Origin: Hymenobacter nivis | GTDB taxonomy: Bacteria > Bacteroidota > Bacteroidia > Cytophagales > Hymenobacteraceae | Direction: 5' to 3' | Assembly: GCF_006439025.1 (NCBI RefSeq) | Contig: NZ_RCYZ01000003.1 | Location: 436,127 to 500,126 of the forward strand | Length of the DNA: 64,000 nucleotides | Part shown: piece after piece, positions 25,915 to 34,451 of the stretch | How positions within the stretch are numbered: position 1 is the first letter of the stretch | How the letters are laid out: each line of letters begins with the position of its first letter | The notes under the pieces: model-generated | Database searches by the model: none | What the model was told of the DNA's origin: nothing | What the model saw: only the letters and a program-made list of their open reading frames with translations | Program-made: the position numbers and the translations under genes

Positions 25915-26349
25915 ATGACCCTCGACGAAGTAAAGGCCTGGACGGCCACCCGCCCCACCTTGGCCGATGCCCTCGGCATTGAGCTAACCGCCCTCACCGA
26001 CGACTACATCGAGGGGCGCATGCCCGTGGACGGCCGCACCCACCAGCCCATGGGCCTGCTGCACGGCGGGGCCTCGGTGGCACTGGCCGAAACGCTGGGC
26101 AGCGTGGGGGCCGCCAGCCGCGTGGACCCCACCAAGCAGGCCTGCGTGGGCCTAGAAATCAACGCCAACCACCTCAAGGGCGTGCGCGACGGCTGGGTGC
26201 ACGGCCGGGCCACGCCGGTGCACGTGGGCCGCAGCACGCAGGTGTGGGAAATTCGCATCACCCACGAAGAAACGGGGGCCCTGGTCTGCATCAGCCGCAT
26301 CACGATGGCCGTGGTGGACCTGCCGGCCGCTAGCCCACGCCCCGCCTAA
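25915..26349 (+). CDS. menI: Hotdog-fold thioesterase, probable DHNA-CoA thioesterase
   Basis: 144 residues of the PaaI/YdiI type. GRTHQPMGLLHGGASVALAE contains the hotdog active-site region (HGG and the Glu about seven residues later), and LEINANHLKG the conserved inner strand. YdiI/MenI removes CoA from 1,4-dihydroxy-2-naphthoyl-CoA in menaquinone synthesis. The adjacent menF overlaps its stop codon and menD and menB follow, which supports that role; the family alone would allow other acyl-CoA substrates. Confidence 0.85.
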   Translation: MTLDEVKAWTATRPTLADALGIELTALTDDYIEGRMPVDGRTHQPMGLLHGGASVALAETLGSVGAASRVDPTKQACVGLEINANHLKGVRDGWVHGRATPVHVGRSTQVWEIRITHEETGALVCISRITMAVVDLPAASPRPA

Positions 26350-27581
26350 TGCCGCTGCCCGAACCGCGCTTGCTGCCGTGGCCGCCCGCCGCGGCGGGCC
26401 TGGGGGCCCTGGCCCGGCTGCGCCACCTGGTAGCGGGGGCCCTGCGCACGGGCCGCCCGCTGGCCGTGTGGCGCGAGCCCGGCGCCGGCCGCCCGCAGCT
26501 GCTCGTGAGCCGCTCGCTCGAAGCCGCCTACACCGGCCTGCCGCCCGCCCTCGACGCGGGGGCCCCGGCGGGCTTCGCCTTTTTTCCCTTCCGCGACTCC
26601 GACCACAACCCGGCCTTCTTCCTGCCCGCCGACGTGCGCTACGACGCCGCCCGGCCCGACGCCATCCTGGTGGCCCCCGCCGCCCGCGAGCTGCTGCCCA
26701 ACATCGCGGCGTGGCTGGCCCTGCCTACGCCCGCCGAACTGGCCTGGCACTACAGCCCGCAGCCCGCCCCGGCCGCGGCCACCGAGGCCGAGTACACAGC
26801 ATTAGTACGCGAGGGCGTGGCCGCCATTAAGGAGAAGGCGGTGGTGAAAGTGGTGAGTTCGCGGGCGGCGCGGCGGCCGCTGCCGGCTGGGTTTGATGCG
26901 CTGGCGGCGTTCAACAAGCTCAGCGCCAAGTACCCGCAGGCGTTTGTGTCGCTGGTGAGCGTGCCGGGCGCGGGCACCTGGCTGGGGGCCACGCCCGAGG
27001 TACTGGCCGAGGTCACGGCCGGCGGGCACTTCCGCACCGTGGCACTGGCCGCCACCCAGCCCGCCACCGAAGCCGCTTCGCCGCGCACGGCCATCTGGCG
27101 GCAGAAGGAAATTGAGGAGCAGGCACTGGTGGCGCGCTACATCGTGAGCTGCTTCAAGCAACTGCGCCTGCGCGAATACCAGGAAACGGGGCCCCGCACC
27201 GTGGTGGCGGGCCAGCTCCTGCACCTGCGCACCGACTTCGAGGTGGACCTGACCGCCGTGCCCTTCCCCAACCTGGGCACCGACATGCTGCGCCTGCTGC
27301 ACCCCACCTCGGCCGTGGGCGGCATGCCCAAGCTGGCGGCGCTGGCCTTTTTGCGCCAGCACGAGGGCTACGACCGCGCCTACTACAGCGGCTTTTTGGG
27401 CCCCGTAAACGTGGCCGCGCCCGGCGTTGCCCGCCTCTTCGTGAACCTGCGCTGCCTGCAAGTGCGCCCCCACGAGGCCATCCTCTACGCCGGCACCGGC
27501 CTCACGGCAGACTCGGACCCGGACCGCGAGTGGCAGGAAACCGAAATGAAACTGCAAACCGTGGGCACGGTCTTACAATGA
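26349..27581 (+). CDS. menF: Isochorismate synthase
   Basis: 410 residues. The chorismate-binding fold is recognised in the C-terminal half: TPEVLAEVTAGGHFRTVAL, SAVGGMPKLAALAFLR, YYSGFLGPVN and YAGTGLTADSDPDREWQETE, the last containing Mg-binding glutamates. The enzyme turns chorismate into isochorismate, the first step of menaquinone synthesis. Its ATG overlaps the stop of the thioesterase gene (TAATG), so the two are translationally coupled. The N-terminal third is less conserved, as usual. Confidence 0.93.
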   Translation: MPLPEPRLLPWPPAAAGLGALARLRHLVAGALRTGRPLAVWREPGAGRPQLLVSRSLEAAYTGLPPALDAGAPAGFAFFPFRDSDHNPAFFLPADVRYDAARPDAILVAPAARELLPNIAAWLALPTPAELAWHYSPQPAPAAATEAEYTALVREGVAAIKEKAVVKVVSSRAARRPLPAGFDALAAFNKLSAKYPQAFVSLVSVPGAGTWLGATPEVLAEVTAGGHFRTVALAATQPATEAASPRTAIWRQKEIEEQALVARYIVSCFKQLRLREYQETGPRTVVAGQLLHLRTDFEVDLTAVPFPNLGTDMLRLLHPTSAVGGMPKLAALAFLRQHEGYDRAYYSGFLGPVNVAAPGVARLFVNLRCLQVRPHEAILYAGTGLTADSDPDREWQETEMKLQTVGTVLQ

Positions 27582-27598
27582 ACGCTTTAGAATTACTC

Positions 27599-27697
27599 TA
27601 GGGCCCCCAGGCCGTTATGCGGAGCGCAGCAAAGTCTCTTTCCTGCTCAGCTAATCATGTTTACTGCTGCGCGCTGCCTGACAACCTGGGGGCCCTA
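27599..27697. repeat. Degenerate palindromic repeat between menF and menD
   Basis: Outer arms TAGGGCCCCCAGG (27599-27611) and CCTGGGGGCCCTA (27685-27697) are exact reverse complements. Inside, TTATGCGGAGCGCAGCAAAG resembles the arms of the elements at 3204 and 29561. No gene in it. Confidence 0.65.
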
Positions 27698-27724
27698 AAT
27701 CAATTATTACGATTACCTGCTTAA

Positions 27725-29554
27725 ATGAATAACCAAGCCGTTTTCAACATCGCCGAAATCTGCGCCCGGCACGGGATTACCGACGTGGTGCTCTCGCCGG
27801 GCTCGCGCTCGGCGCCGCTCACGCTGGCCTTTGCGCGGCACCCGGCCTACCGCGGCCGGCTGCGCGTGGTGCCCGACGAGCGGGCGGCGGCGTTCATCGG
27901 CCTGGGTATCGCGCAGGCCACGCGGCGGCCGGTGGTGCTGGTGTGCACCAGCGGCACGGCCGGCCTCAACTACGCGCCCGCCGTGGCGGAGGCCTTTTTC
28001 CAGCAAATCCCACTGCTCATCCTCACCGCCGATAGGCCCCCGGAGTGGATCGACCAGCTCGACGGCCAAACCATTCGCCAGCGCAACCTCTACGGGGCCC
28101 ACGCCAAGGCGGCCTTCGACTTCCCCGCCGATACCACCCACCCCGACGCCAAGTGGCACGCTGAGCGCCTCATTAACGAGGCCATCAACCTAACCCAGGC
28201 GGGCCCCGCCGGCCCAGTGCAGGTGAATATCCCGTTGCGCGAGCCCTTTTACCCCAAGGCGGGCGAGGAGGTGGTGTACGAGCAGGATGTAAAAATCATT
28301 CGGGAAGACCAGGCAAACGCCGTGCTGCCCCCGGCCGAAATCCTGGACCTGCGCCAGCAATTGCGGGCCGCCGGCCGCGTGCTGGTGGTGGCCGGCCAGC
28401 AGGCCGGGGGCCCTGGCCTGACGGCCGCGCTCTACGACTTTGCCGCGGCGCGGCGGGTGCCGGTAGTGGCCGACATCATCGCCAACCTGCGCGATGTGCC
28501 CGCCGTGCACCGGCAGGATATTTTCCTGGCCGGCCTGCCCACGGAGCAAAAGGCCGCGCTCCAACCCGACTTGCTCATCACTTTCGGGCAGTCGCTGATT
28601 TCGAAGAGCCTGAAGCTGTTCCTGCGCGACGTGGCCCCGGCGCAGCACTGGCACCTGCAAGCCACGGGGCCCGTGGCCGACACGTTTCGGAGCCTCACGC
28701 GCATCGTGCGGGTGCAGCCGGCCGCGTTTTTCCAGCAGCTGGCCTCGTTCGAAACCAAGGACTACGGCCCTGCGCTGGGGCCCGGGGCCCCAGCAGCGGC
28801 GCCAGCAGCACCGGACCAGCACTCGGGTACGGATAGCTCAGAAGCTCTTGATCTAGGTTCGATTCCTAGCGCGACTACCACCGAAACACCCGTGACCTGG
28901 CAGCGGGCCGATGCGGCGGCGGCGGTATTTCTGGAGGACTTCTTTGCGGCCGAAGATCAGCCGTTTAATGAGTTTTCAGCCTTCCGCCACGCGCTGGGGG
29001 CCCTGGCCGACGGCACCGCCCTGCACTTGGCCAACAGCATGGCCGTGCGCTACGCCAACATCCTGGGCCTGCCGACGGACCGGCAAATCGAGGTATTTGC
29101 CAACCGCGGCACCAGCGGCATTGACGGCTGCAACAGCACCGCCGTGGGCGGGGCCCTGGCGCAGCCCGCGCGGCCGGTGGTGCTGCTCACCGGCGACGTG
29201 GCGTTTTTCTACGACCGCAACGCCTTTTGGCACAACTACCCCGTGCCCAACCTGCGGGTGGTGGTGTTCAATAACCACGGCGGCGGCATTTTCCGTATGA
29301 TTGAGGGGCCCCGGCAGCAGCCCGAGCTGGAAGAGTTTTTTGAAACCCACCAGGCCCTGACGGCCGAGAACCTCTGCCGCGATTTCCAGCTGCGCTACTT
29401 CCCGGTGGCGTCGTTTGATGAACTTGCGGCCGCGCTGCCGGTTTTCTTTGCCCCCGAGGGCGGGGCGGCGGTGCTGGAGGTTTTCACCGACAGCCAGGCC
29501 AACGCCGCCTTTTTTGAGGATTACCGTGCGGCCGTTAAAACCGCTTTCTCTTAA
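27725..29554 (+). CDS. menD: SEPHCHC synthase (MenD)
   Basis: 609 residues, somewhat longer than the usual 550-580. The ThDP-dependent fold is clear: SPGSRSAPLTLAFARHP at residue ~23, the catalytic Glu in VVPDERAAAFIGLG, TSGTAGLNYAPAVAEA, and the ThDP-binding LTGDVAFFYDRNAFWHN with NNHGGGIFRMIEG. It joins isochorismate and 2-oxoglutarate. An Ala/Pro-rich stretch followed by HSGTDSSEALDLGSIPS at residues ~355-385, between the middle and C-terminal domains, looks inserted and its DNA is tRNA-like. Confidence 0.95.
   Translation: MNNQAVFNIAEICARHGITDVVLSPGSRSAPLTLAFARHPAYRGRLRVVPDERAAAFIGLGIAQATRRPVVLVCTSGTAGLNYAPAVAEAFFQQIPLLILTADRPPEWIDQLDGQTIRQRNLYGAHAKAAFDFPADTTHPDAKWHAERLINEAINLTQAGPAGPVQVNIPLREPFYPKAGEEVVYEQDVKIIREDQANAVLPPAEILDLRQQLRAAGRVLVVAGQQAGGPGLTAALYDFAAARRVPVVADIIANLRDVPAVHRQDIFLAGLPTEQKAALQPDLLITFGQSLISKSLKLFLRDVAPAQHWHLQATGPVADTFRSLTRIVRVQPAAFFQQLASFETKDYGPALGPGAPAAAPAAPDQHSGTDSSEALDLGSIPSATTTETPVTWQRADAAAAVFLEDFFAAEDQPFNEFSAFRHALGALADGTALHLANSMAVRYANILGLPTDRQIEVFANRGTSGIDGCNSTAVGGALAQPARPVVLLTGDVAFFYDRNAFWHNYPVPNLRVVVFNNHGGGIFRMIEGPRQQPELEEFFETHQALTAENLCRDFQLRYFPVASFDELAAALPVFFAPEGGAAVLEVFTDSQANAAFFEDYRAAVKTAFS
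28829..28880 (+). other. tRNA-like segment inside menD
   Basis: GGATAGCTCAG (28831-28841) matches the start of a tRNA D-arm. CTAGG-TTCGATT-CCTAG (28853-28869) is a perfect T-arm with the canonical seven-base loop; exactly seven bases later comes ACCA (28877-28880), where the discriminator and CCA end belong. The anticodon arm is missing and the 5' acceptor strand does not pair, so this is a relic, not a functional tRNA. It is in frame and translated as part of menD. Confidence 0.5.
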
Positions 29555-29560
29555 CGTTTT

Positions 29561-29664
29561 GTCATGCTGGCGAAGGGAGCAACTTATCACGGCTGCTTTC
29601 GTCAGAATTATTCACCGCTTGGGCGTTGCGAACGTGATAAGGTGCTTCGCAGGCTCAGCATGAC
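29561..29664. repeat. 104-bp palindromic element between menD and menB
   Basis: The left arm begins GTCATGCTGGCGAAGGGAGC and ends ACTTATCAC (29561-29590); the right arm (29634-29664) runs from GTGATAAGG to CTCAGCATGAC and is its near reverse complement. The interior is unpaired and AT-richer. It fills the gap between menD and menB and ends eight bases before the menB ATG, so it may affect menB translation or reduce read-through. Confidence 0.75.
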
Positions 29665-29672
29665 AGTTTTTT

Positions 29673-30497
29673 ATGTCTGAAAAAATCGAGTGGACGCCCA
29701 TCAAGGAGTTCAAAGAAATCCTGTTCTCCCAGCACGGGGGCATTGCCAAAATCAGCATCAACCGGCCGCAGGTGCACAACGCCTTCACGCCCCTCACGGT
29801 GGACGAGATGATTGAGGCGATGGACATTTGCCGCAACCGCACCGACATCGGCGTGATTGTTTTCTCGGGCGAGGGCGGCAAGGCCTTCTGCTCGGGCGGC
29901 GACCAGAGCGTGCGCGGCCACGGTGGCTACGTGGGCGAAAACGCCGTGCCCCGCCTCAACGTGCTGGACTTGCAGAAGATGATCCGCAGCATTCCCAAGC
30001 CCGTGATTGCGATGGTGGCGGGCTGGGCCATCGGCGGGGGCCACGTGCTGCACGTGGTCTGCGACCTGACCATTGCCGCCGATAACGCCCGCTTCGGCCA
30101 GACGGGCCCCAACGTGGGCTCGTTCGACGGCGGCTTCGGGGCCTCGTACCTGGCGCGGGTGGTGGGCCAGAAGAAGGCCCGCGAAATCTGGTTCCTCTGC
30201 GACCAGTACGACGCCCAGGAAGCCCTCGACATGGGCCTGGTGAACAAAGTGGTGCCCCTGGATAAGCTGGAGGAAACCACCGTGGCCTGGTGCCACAAAA
30301 TCCTGCAAAAGAGCCCCTTGGCCCTGCGCATGCTCAAATCCAGCTTCAACGCCGAGCTCGACGGACAGGCCGGCATCCAGGAGCTGGCCGGCAACGCCAC
30401 GCTGCTCTACTACCTGAGTGAGGAAGCTAAAGAAGGCAAAAACGCCTTCCTCGAAAAGCGCCAGCCGGACTTCTCGAAGTTCCCCAAGTTTCCGTAG
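29673..30497 (+). CDS. menB: 1,4-dihydroxy-2-naphthoyl-CoA synthase
   Basis: 274 residues of the crotonase fold. [12 protein letters not shown], the oxyanion-hole segments [11 protein letters not shown] and [16 protein letters not shown], and the MenB-specific [19 protein letters not shown] are all present; the Asp in SFDGG is the type found in the catalytic loop of MenB. It closes the second ring of the naphthoquinone. It follows menD after the palindromic repeat and is closed by a terminator. Confidence 0.96.
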   Translation: MSEKIEWTPIKEFKEILFSQHGGIAKISINRPQVHNAFTPLTVDEMIEAMDICRNRTDIGVIVFSGEGGKAFCSGGDQSVRGHGGYVGENAVPRLNVLDLQKMIRSIPKPVIAMVAGWAIGGGHVLHVVCDLTIAADNARFGQTGPNVGSFDGGFGASYLARVVGQKKAREIWFLCDQYDAQEALDMGLVNKVVPLDKLEETTVAWCHKILQKSPLALRMLKSSFNAELDGQAGIQELAGNATLLYYLSEEAKEGKNAFLEKRQPDFSKFPKFP

Positions 30498-30516
30498 CCG
30501 CTGCGCTGCATCGCAC

Positions 30517-30548
30517 AAAAAAGCCCCGCCAGTTTGGCGGGGCTTTTT
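30517..30548 (+). terminator. Terminator after menB
   Basis: AAAAAAGCCCCGCC, loop AGTTT, GGCGGGGCTTTTT, 19 bases after the stop. Confidence 0.9.
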
Positions 30549-30576
30549 GCATTTAATTAGCTATCTATCAACAGTA

Positions 30577-30762
30577 TCAGAAGCTTCCGCCCATGTACTG
30601 GCATCCCCAGCACCAGGAGAAAAACCAGCGCAACCGCGCGTGCTTGCGCTCCTTTTTGGCGGCCTTGGCGGCTAGCTTGGCGGGCGTGTGGACGGCGGCG
30701 GGGCGGGCGACGTTTTCAACGAGGGGCGCCGGGGGCGCCAGCGGCTGCGAATAGGGAGTCAT
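30577..30762 (-). CDS. Small basic hypothetical protein
   Basis: 61 residues: a Pro-rich N-terminus, a basic Ala/Lys stretch (KLAAKAAKKERKHARLRW) and a short hydrophobic C-terminus with two cysteines (FFSWCWGCQYMGGSF). The mix suggests a small membrane-associated peptide. No family was recognised and the start is uncertain. It lies between the menB terminator and a rightward gene. Confidence 0.45.
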   Translation of the reverse strand: MTPYSQPLAPPAPLVENVARPAAVHTPAKLAAKAAKKERKHARLRWFFSWCWGCQYMGGSF

Positions 30763-30933
30763 GGCCGTAAGGGTTAGGTGGGAGGTAGGTAATAATAGCG
30801 ATTTTTTTCGGAAAAAGCAAGCCAAATTGCCCCGGGCTTTGTTGCCAACGTGCTCATCGCCTTTGGCGTGCGGGTGCGCGGGCCACCAAACCCGCGCCTT
30901 GGTTTGACCCGCCCCCGGGGCTCCTTTCACCGC

Positions 30934-31383
30934 ATGACGGACGCTGAATTTCACGAAGCCCTCGGGCGCATCCGGCGGCGGCACTGGCTGCACTACGGGG
31001 CCCAGGCCCTGCTGATGGGCGGCGCGGTGCTGGCCACCGGCCCCCGCATGGCGGTGGGCGCCGCCGCCAACCCGCGGCTGGCCACGTGGCCCCTGCTGCT
31101 GCTGCTGGGGGCCCTGATGCCGGTGGTGGGGGCCCTGCTCTACGCCGTATCGCGCAGTTTGCGGCCCAACCTGCGGCGGCCCTACGCCGAAAACCTACGC
31201 ATTTACCAGGCCCGCATCTTCTTGCGCGACAGCCTACTGGGCCTCCTAGCGTTGCCCCTACTGGCCTCCTACGTTGTAACGCACGCGGCCACCGACCTGG
31301 CCATTTGCGGCGGCCTGCTGCTAGTTTTGGGGCGGCTCACGGTTCCGTCGGCCCCCACGTACCAGCGCTGGCTGCTTGGCTAG
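30934..31383 (+). CDS. Hypothetical membrane protein
   Basis: 149 residues. Four hydrophobic segments are visible (AQALLMGGAVLATG; WPLLLLLGALMPVVGALLYA; SLLGLLALPLLASYVV; AICGGLLLVLGRLTV) with basic loops between. No family recognised. Its place inside the menaquinone region may be accidental. Confidence 0.65.
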   Translation: MTDAEFHEALGRIRRRHWLHYGAQALLMGGAVLATGPRMAVGAAANPRLATWPLLLLLGALMPVVGALLYAVSRSLRPNLRRPYAENLRIYQARIFLRDSLLGLLALPLLASYVVTHAATDLAICGGLLLVLGRLTVPSAPTYQRWLLG

Positions 31384-31442
31384 GGCCCCGACCGGCGGCG
31401 GTTGGCGCTGGTTTTTCGCTCGCTACTCACTTTTCATAGTCC

Positions 31443-31892
31443 GTGCTAGCCCGAATTGTAGAACGCTTGCTTGACGGAGATAACTACCCGACAGCAGTCA
31501 AAACAATTTTCGTCGTGTTGTTTTTTGCCGTCGCATTATTATTATTCAATAATTTTGAAAAAACGCCTACTCAAGCAGAAGAAATAATTCGCAATCAAAA
31601 TAGCTCTTTTGCAGGAGCGCTTTGGAATAAATTACCGAGTCCAAGCGCTGGCTATCAATTATTTATTGGCAAAGAGTTCGATTGGATGAGACTTCCCAAC
31701 CTGACGCATTATTACCCAGCGCCGTTTACATCAGATTCCATTCGCGCTTCCTCCAATTATCAGGTAGTTAGAAAAGCGTCCTTGCCATTTTACGTGGAAG
31801 CTGGCGATAGTTTGATCAAAAAGAAGGGTGAATTAACCGTTTTGGTAAAGCGCGGAAAAACCACTCGCGTGTTCAACTATTGCAGCTTTTAG
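31443..31892 (+). CDS. Hypothetical membrane-anchored protein, AT-rich gene
   Basis: 149 residues from a GTG start. One N-terminal membrane segment (TIFVVLFFAVALLLF, ~22-36) is followed by a soluble part with no recognised domain (AGYQLFIGKEFDWMRL). The gene is markedly AT-richer than both neighbours and uses codons such as TTA and AAA, suggesting acquisition. It ends only 15 bases before menE. Confidence 0.65.
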   Translation: MLARIVERLLDGDNYPTAVKTIFVVLFFAVALLLFNNFEKTPTQAEEIIRNQNSSFAGALWNKLPSPSAGYQLFIGKEFDWMRLPNLTHYYPAPFTSDSIRASSNYQVVRKASLPFYVEAGDSLIKKKGELTVLVKRGKTTRVFNYCSF

Positions 31893-31907
31893 CAATAATT
31901 CTTTGTT

Positions 31908-33032
31908 TTGATTAACTCCCTCCCCACTTCCCTGCTGCTCAACGGCCGCGAATTCACCTACGCGGCCATCCAGCAGTACCCCGCCGCGGTGCCCGCGGAC
32001 CTCAACGGCTACGAGGCCCGCGTGCTGGAGCGCGTGCGCGAGTGGCTGAACGGCTCGCAGGAATTTACCCTCACCACCTCGGGCAGCACGGGCCCGCCCG
32101 CGCCCATTGTGCTGCGGCGGCGGCAGCTCGAAGCCTCGGCCCGCCGCACCGGCGACTTCTTCGATTTGGGCCCCGGCGACCGGGCCCTGGTCTGCCTCAA
32201 CTGCGAGTACATCGGCGGGCTGATGATGCTGGTGCGCGGCCTGGAGCGCCGCCTGCACCTCACCGTGGTGGAGCCCCGGGCCGACCCGCTGGCCCTGGTG
32301 CCGGCCGAGGCCGAATTCGACTTCGCCGCCTTCGTGCCCTTGCAGCTGCGGGCCGTGCTGGCCGCCGGCCACGCCCCGCGCCTCAACCAAATGAAAACCA
32401 TTTTGGTGGGCGGGGCCCCCGTGGACGCCGCGCTGCTGGCCGCCGTGCAGGCCCAGCTCACGGTGCCGGTCCTGCTCACCTACGGCATGACGGAAACCTG
32501 CTCGCACGTGGCCTTGCGGCGGCTAAATGGGCCCCGGGCCACCACTGCCTTCCGGGTGCTGCCGGGCATTGCGGCCGGGCAGGACGCGCGCGGCTGCCTC
32601 ACGCTGCGCGGCGACGTGACCGACGACCAGCTCGTGGTGACGAACGACCAGGTGGCGCTGCATGCGGAGGACCACACGTTTGAGTGGCTGGGCCGGGCCG
32701 ATTTCGTCATCAACTCGGGCGGGGTGAAGGTGCCGGCCGAAAAGGTGGAGCTGGTGCTCGACGTGGCCCTGGCCGAGCTGGGGGCCCCGCGCCGCTGCTT
32801 CGTGGCCGGCCGGCCCGACGAGCGCCTCGGCCAGGCCGTGGCCGCCTACGTGGAGGGCCCCGCCCTGCCTGCCGCCGCCGAGGCCCAGCTGCGCGCCCTG
32901 CTGGCCGCCCGCCTGGGCCCGTACGAGCAGCCCCGGCACCTCGTGTTCGTGCCCGAATTTCAGACCACGGCCTCTGGCAAGCTCGACCGGGCGGCCACGC
33001 TGCGCCGCCTCGAAACCCCGAATTTGATTTGA
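31908..33032 (+). CDS. menE: o-Succinylbenzoate-CoA ligase
   Basis: 374 residues of the acyl-adenylate family. The P-loop TLTTSGSTGPPAPI is near residue 54, YGMTETCSH near 190, the ADFVINSGGVKVPAEKVE hinge near 265 and the C-terminal lysine in TASGKLDRAATL near 357. It activates o-succinylbenzoate with CoA. The only suitable start is TTG at 31908, placing MINSLPTSLLLNGR at the N-terminus; it follows the AT-rich gene by 15 bases. menC and menA are not in the window. Confidence 0.92.
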   Translation: MINSLPTSLLLNGREFTYAAIQQYPAAVPADLNGYEARVLERVREWLNGSQEFTLTTSGSTGPPAPIVLRRRQLEASARRTGDFFDLGPGDRALVCLNCEYIGGLMMLVRGLERRLHLTVVEPRADPLALVPAEAEFDFAAFVPLQLRAVLAAGHAPRLNQMKTILVGGAPVDAALLAAVQAQLTVPVLLTYGMTETCSHVALRRLNGPRATTAFRVLPGIAAGQDARGCLTLRGDVTDDQLVVTNDQVALHAEDHTFEWLGRADFVINSGGVKVPAEKVELVLDVALAELGAPRRCFVAGRPDERLGQAVAAYVEGPALPAAAEAQLRALLAARLGPYEQPRHLVFVPEFQTTASGKLDRAATLRRLETPNLI

Positions 33033-33037
33033 TAAAG

Positions 33038-33901
33038 ATGCCGTTTTTGAAGTTTTGGGGCCCCGGGCTGCTGGCGCTGCTGCTGCTGGCCGCCGGCCCC
33101 GCCGCCCGCGCCCAGGGCACCGCCGACTCGACCCGCACCGCGCCCAAGGCCGACACCACCGCCACGCCCGCCGTGGCCCCCGCGGCCGGCGGCGCGGCCG
33201 GCCTGCCCCCCGCCGAGTTCGAAACCTACGCCGTGAAGGGCAAGGGCGTGCGCTACACGGCCTCGCTCACGGGCCTCTACACCACGGGCACCGTCGAGCG
33301 CATGTTCCTGAGCACCAGCCACACGGTCAATTTGTCATTCAAGGGCGGGCACTGGCTGGCCCCGGTGGCCCTCAACTTCAGCTACGGCAAGCAGGACGGC
33401 TTGCAGCGCGAGCGCGAGTTTTTGCTGCTCACCACGCCCACCTACCAGCAGGGGCGCTACAAGTTCTATGCCCTGGGCCAGACGGAGTACAGCAACCTGC
33501 GGGCCATCGACTACCGCCTGGTGGGGGGCCTGGGCGTGGGCTACCAGCTGTACCAGGATACGCTAAGCAACGAGGTGCACCTGAGCTACTTCCTGATGGG
33601 TGAGAAGACGCAGTACTACACCGATTTGCGCCGCCAGGTGCTGCGCCACTCGCTGCGCGCCAAGGGCAAGTACACGCGGGGCGGGGCCACGCTCACAGCC
33701 CTGGTGTACTACCAGCCGGCGGTAGGCAACGTCAACGGCGACTACCGCGTGAACGGCACGGGGGCCCTGTCCGTGCGCCTTTCGCGCCACCTGGCCCTGG
33801 CCGTTACCTACACCTACTCGCTCGAAAGCATCAACGTGGAGGGCCGCGCCCCCGTCAACACCAACCTATCGGTGGGCTTCACCTACGCGGCAGGCAAGTA
33901 G
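33038..33901 (+). CDS. DUF481 outer membrane beta-barrel protein
   Basis: 287 residues. The signal peptide ends near AAGPAARAQ; an Ala/Thr-rich spacer follows, then beta-strand repeats (GVRYTASLTGLYTTGTVER; YKFYALGQTEYSNLRAIDYR) typical of DUF481 barrels such as YdiY. The C-terminus VGFTYAAGK fits a last barrel strand. It starts five bases after menE, so the two are cotranscribed, though no functional link to menaquinone is known. Confidence 0.8.
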   Translation: MPFLKFWGPGLLALLLLAAGPAARAQGTADSTRTAPKADTTATPAVAPAAGGAAGLPPAEFETYAVKGKGVRYTASLTGLYTTGTVERMFLSTSHTVNLSFKGGHWLAPVALNFSYGKQDGLQREREFLLLTTPTYQQGRYKFYALGQTEYSNLRAIDYRLVGGLGVGYQLYQDTLSNEVHLSYFLMGEKTQYYTDLRRQVLRHSLRAKGKYTRGGATLTALVYYQPAVGNVNGDYRVNGTGALSVRLSRHLALAVTYTYSLESINVEGRAPVNTNLSVGFTYAAGK

Positions 33902-33991
33902 TGGCCGGCGGCCCTCCCGGCCAGCCGTATCATTTTGTTAAACAGCAAGCTACATTCTACATTTTTCAGGCTTTTTAGCCCACCTGAAATA

Positions 33992-34049
33992 AAAAAAGGC
34001 GAAGGATTAAAAACCCGAACAATCAGGTTTTTAATCCTTCGCCTTTTTT
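33992..34049. terminator. Strong bidirectional terminator
   Basis: A 24-base perfect stem (starts AAAAAAGGCGAAGGATT, 33992-34015; pairs with 34026-34049) with a ten-base loop and A/T tracts on both sides, between convergent genes. Confidence 0.92.
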
Positions 34050-34154
34050 CACGTTAAGCAATTGGGCAAAAGCAAACAGTCAGTGCTTTCGACGCAAATT
34101 ATTGTTGATTAAGAACATTAGCCATCAGCTAATGGCTCAGCAAAGGCGCTGGTA

Positions 34155-34373
34155 CTAGCGGGCCGAGCGCGGGGCTGCCGGGGCCTGGAGGGCCCCCAGC
34201 GGGGCCGGGGCGGCGGGGGCAGCGGCGGGGGCCACGGCAGCTACCGGGGCCGGCGGGGGGGCCGGGGCGTTGCCGCCCTTGGCCAGCCACACGGCCGGCA
34301 GCAACAGCAAACCGAAGATCCAACGGACGCCGCGGGCGTCGGGTACAAACGCCGAAATCCAACCGAAACGCAT
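34155..34373 (-). CDS. Small Ala/Pro-rich membrane protein
   Basis: 72 residues: one membrane segment (WIFGLLLLPAVWLA, ~18-31) followed by a low-complexity Ala/Pro tail (PAPPPAPVAAVAPAAAPAAP). The coding case rests on the clean start (MRFGWISAFVPD) and hydrophobic helix; the tail is the kind of sequence that high GC produces easily. No function can be given. Confidence 0.45.
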   Translation of the reverse strand: MRFGWISAFVPDARGVRWIFGLLLLPAVWLAKGGNAPAPPPAPVAAVAPAAAPAAPAPLGALQAPAAPRSAR

Positions 34374-34451
34374 ACAAGTACTATTTATTGGGTGGGAGAG
34401 GTGGCAAACATAAGCCGACAGCACCCACACCGCAATAGCCCGGCGCAACAA

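Noticed and set aside
28829..28880. Functional tRNA gene in menD
   Set aside because: The anticodon arm is absent and the 5' acceptor strand does not pair with the 3' end, so it cannot be a working tRNA.
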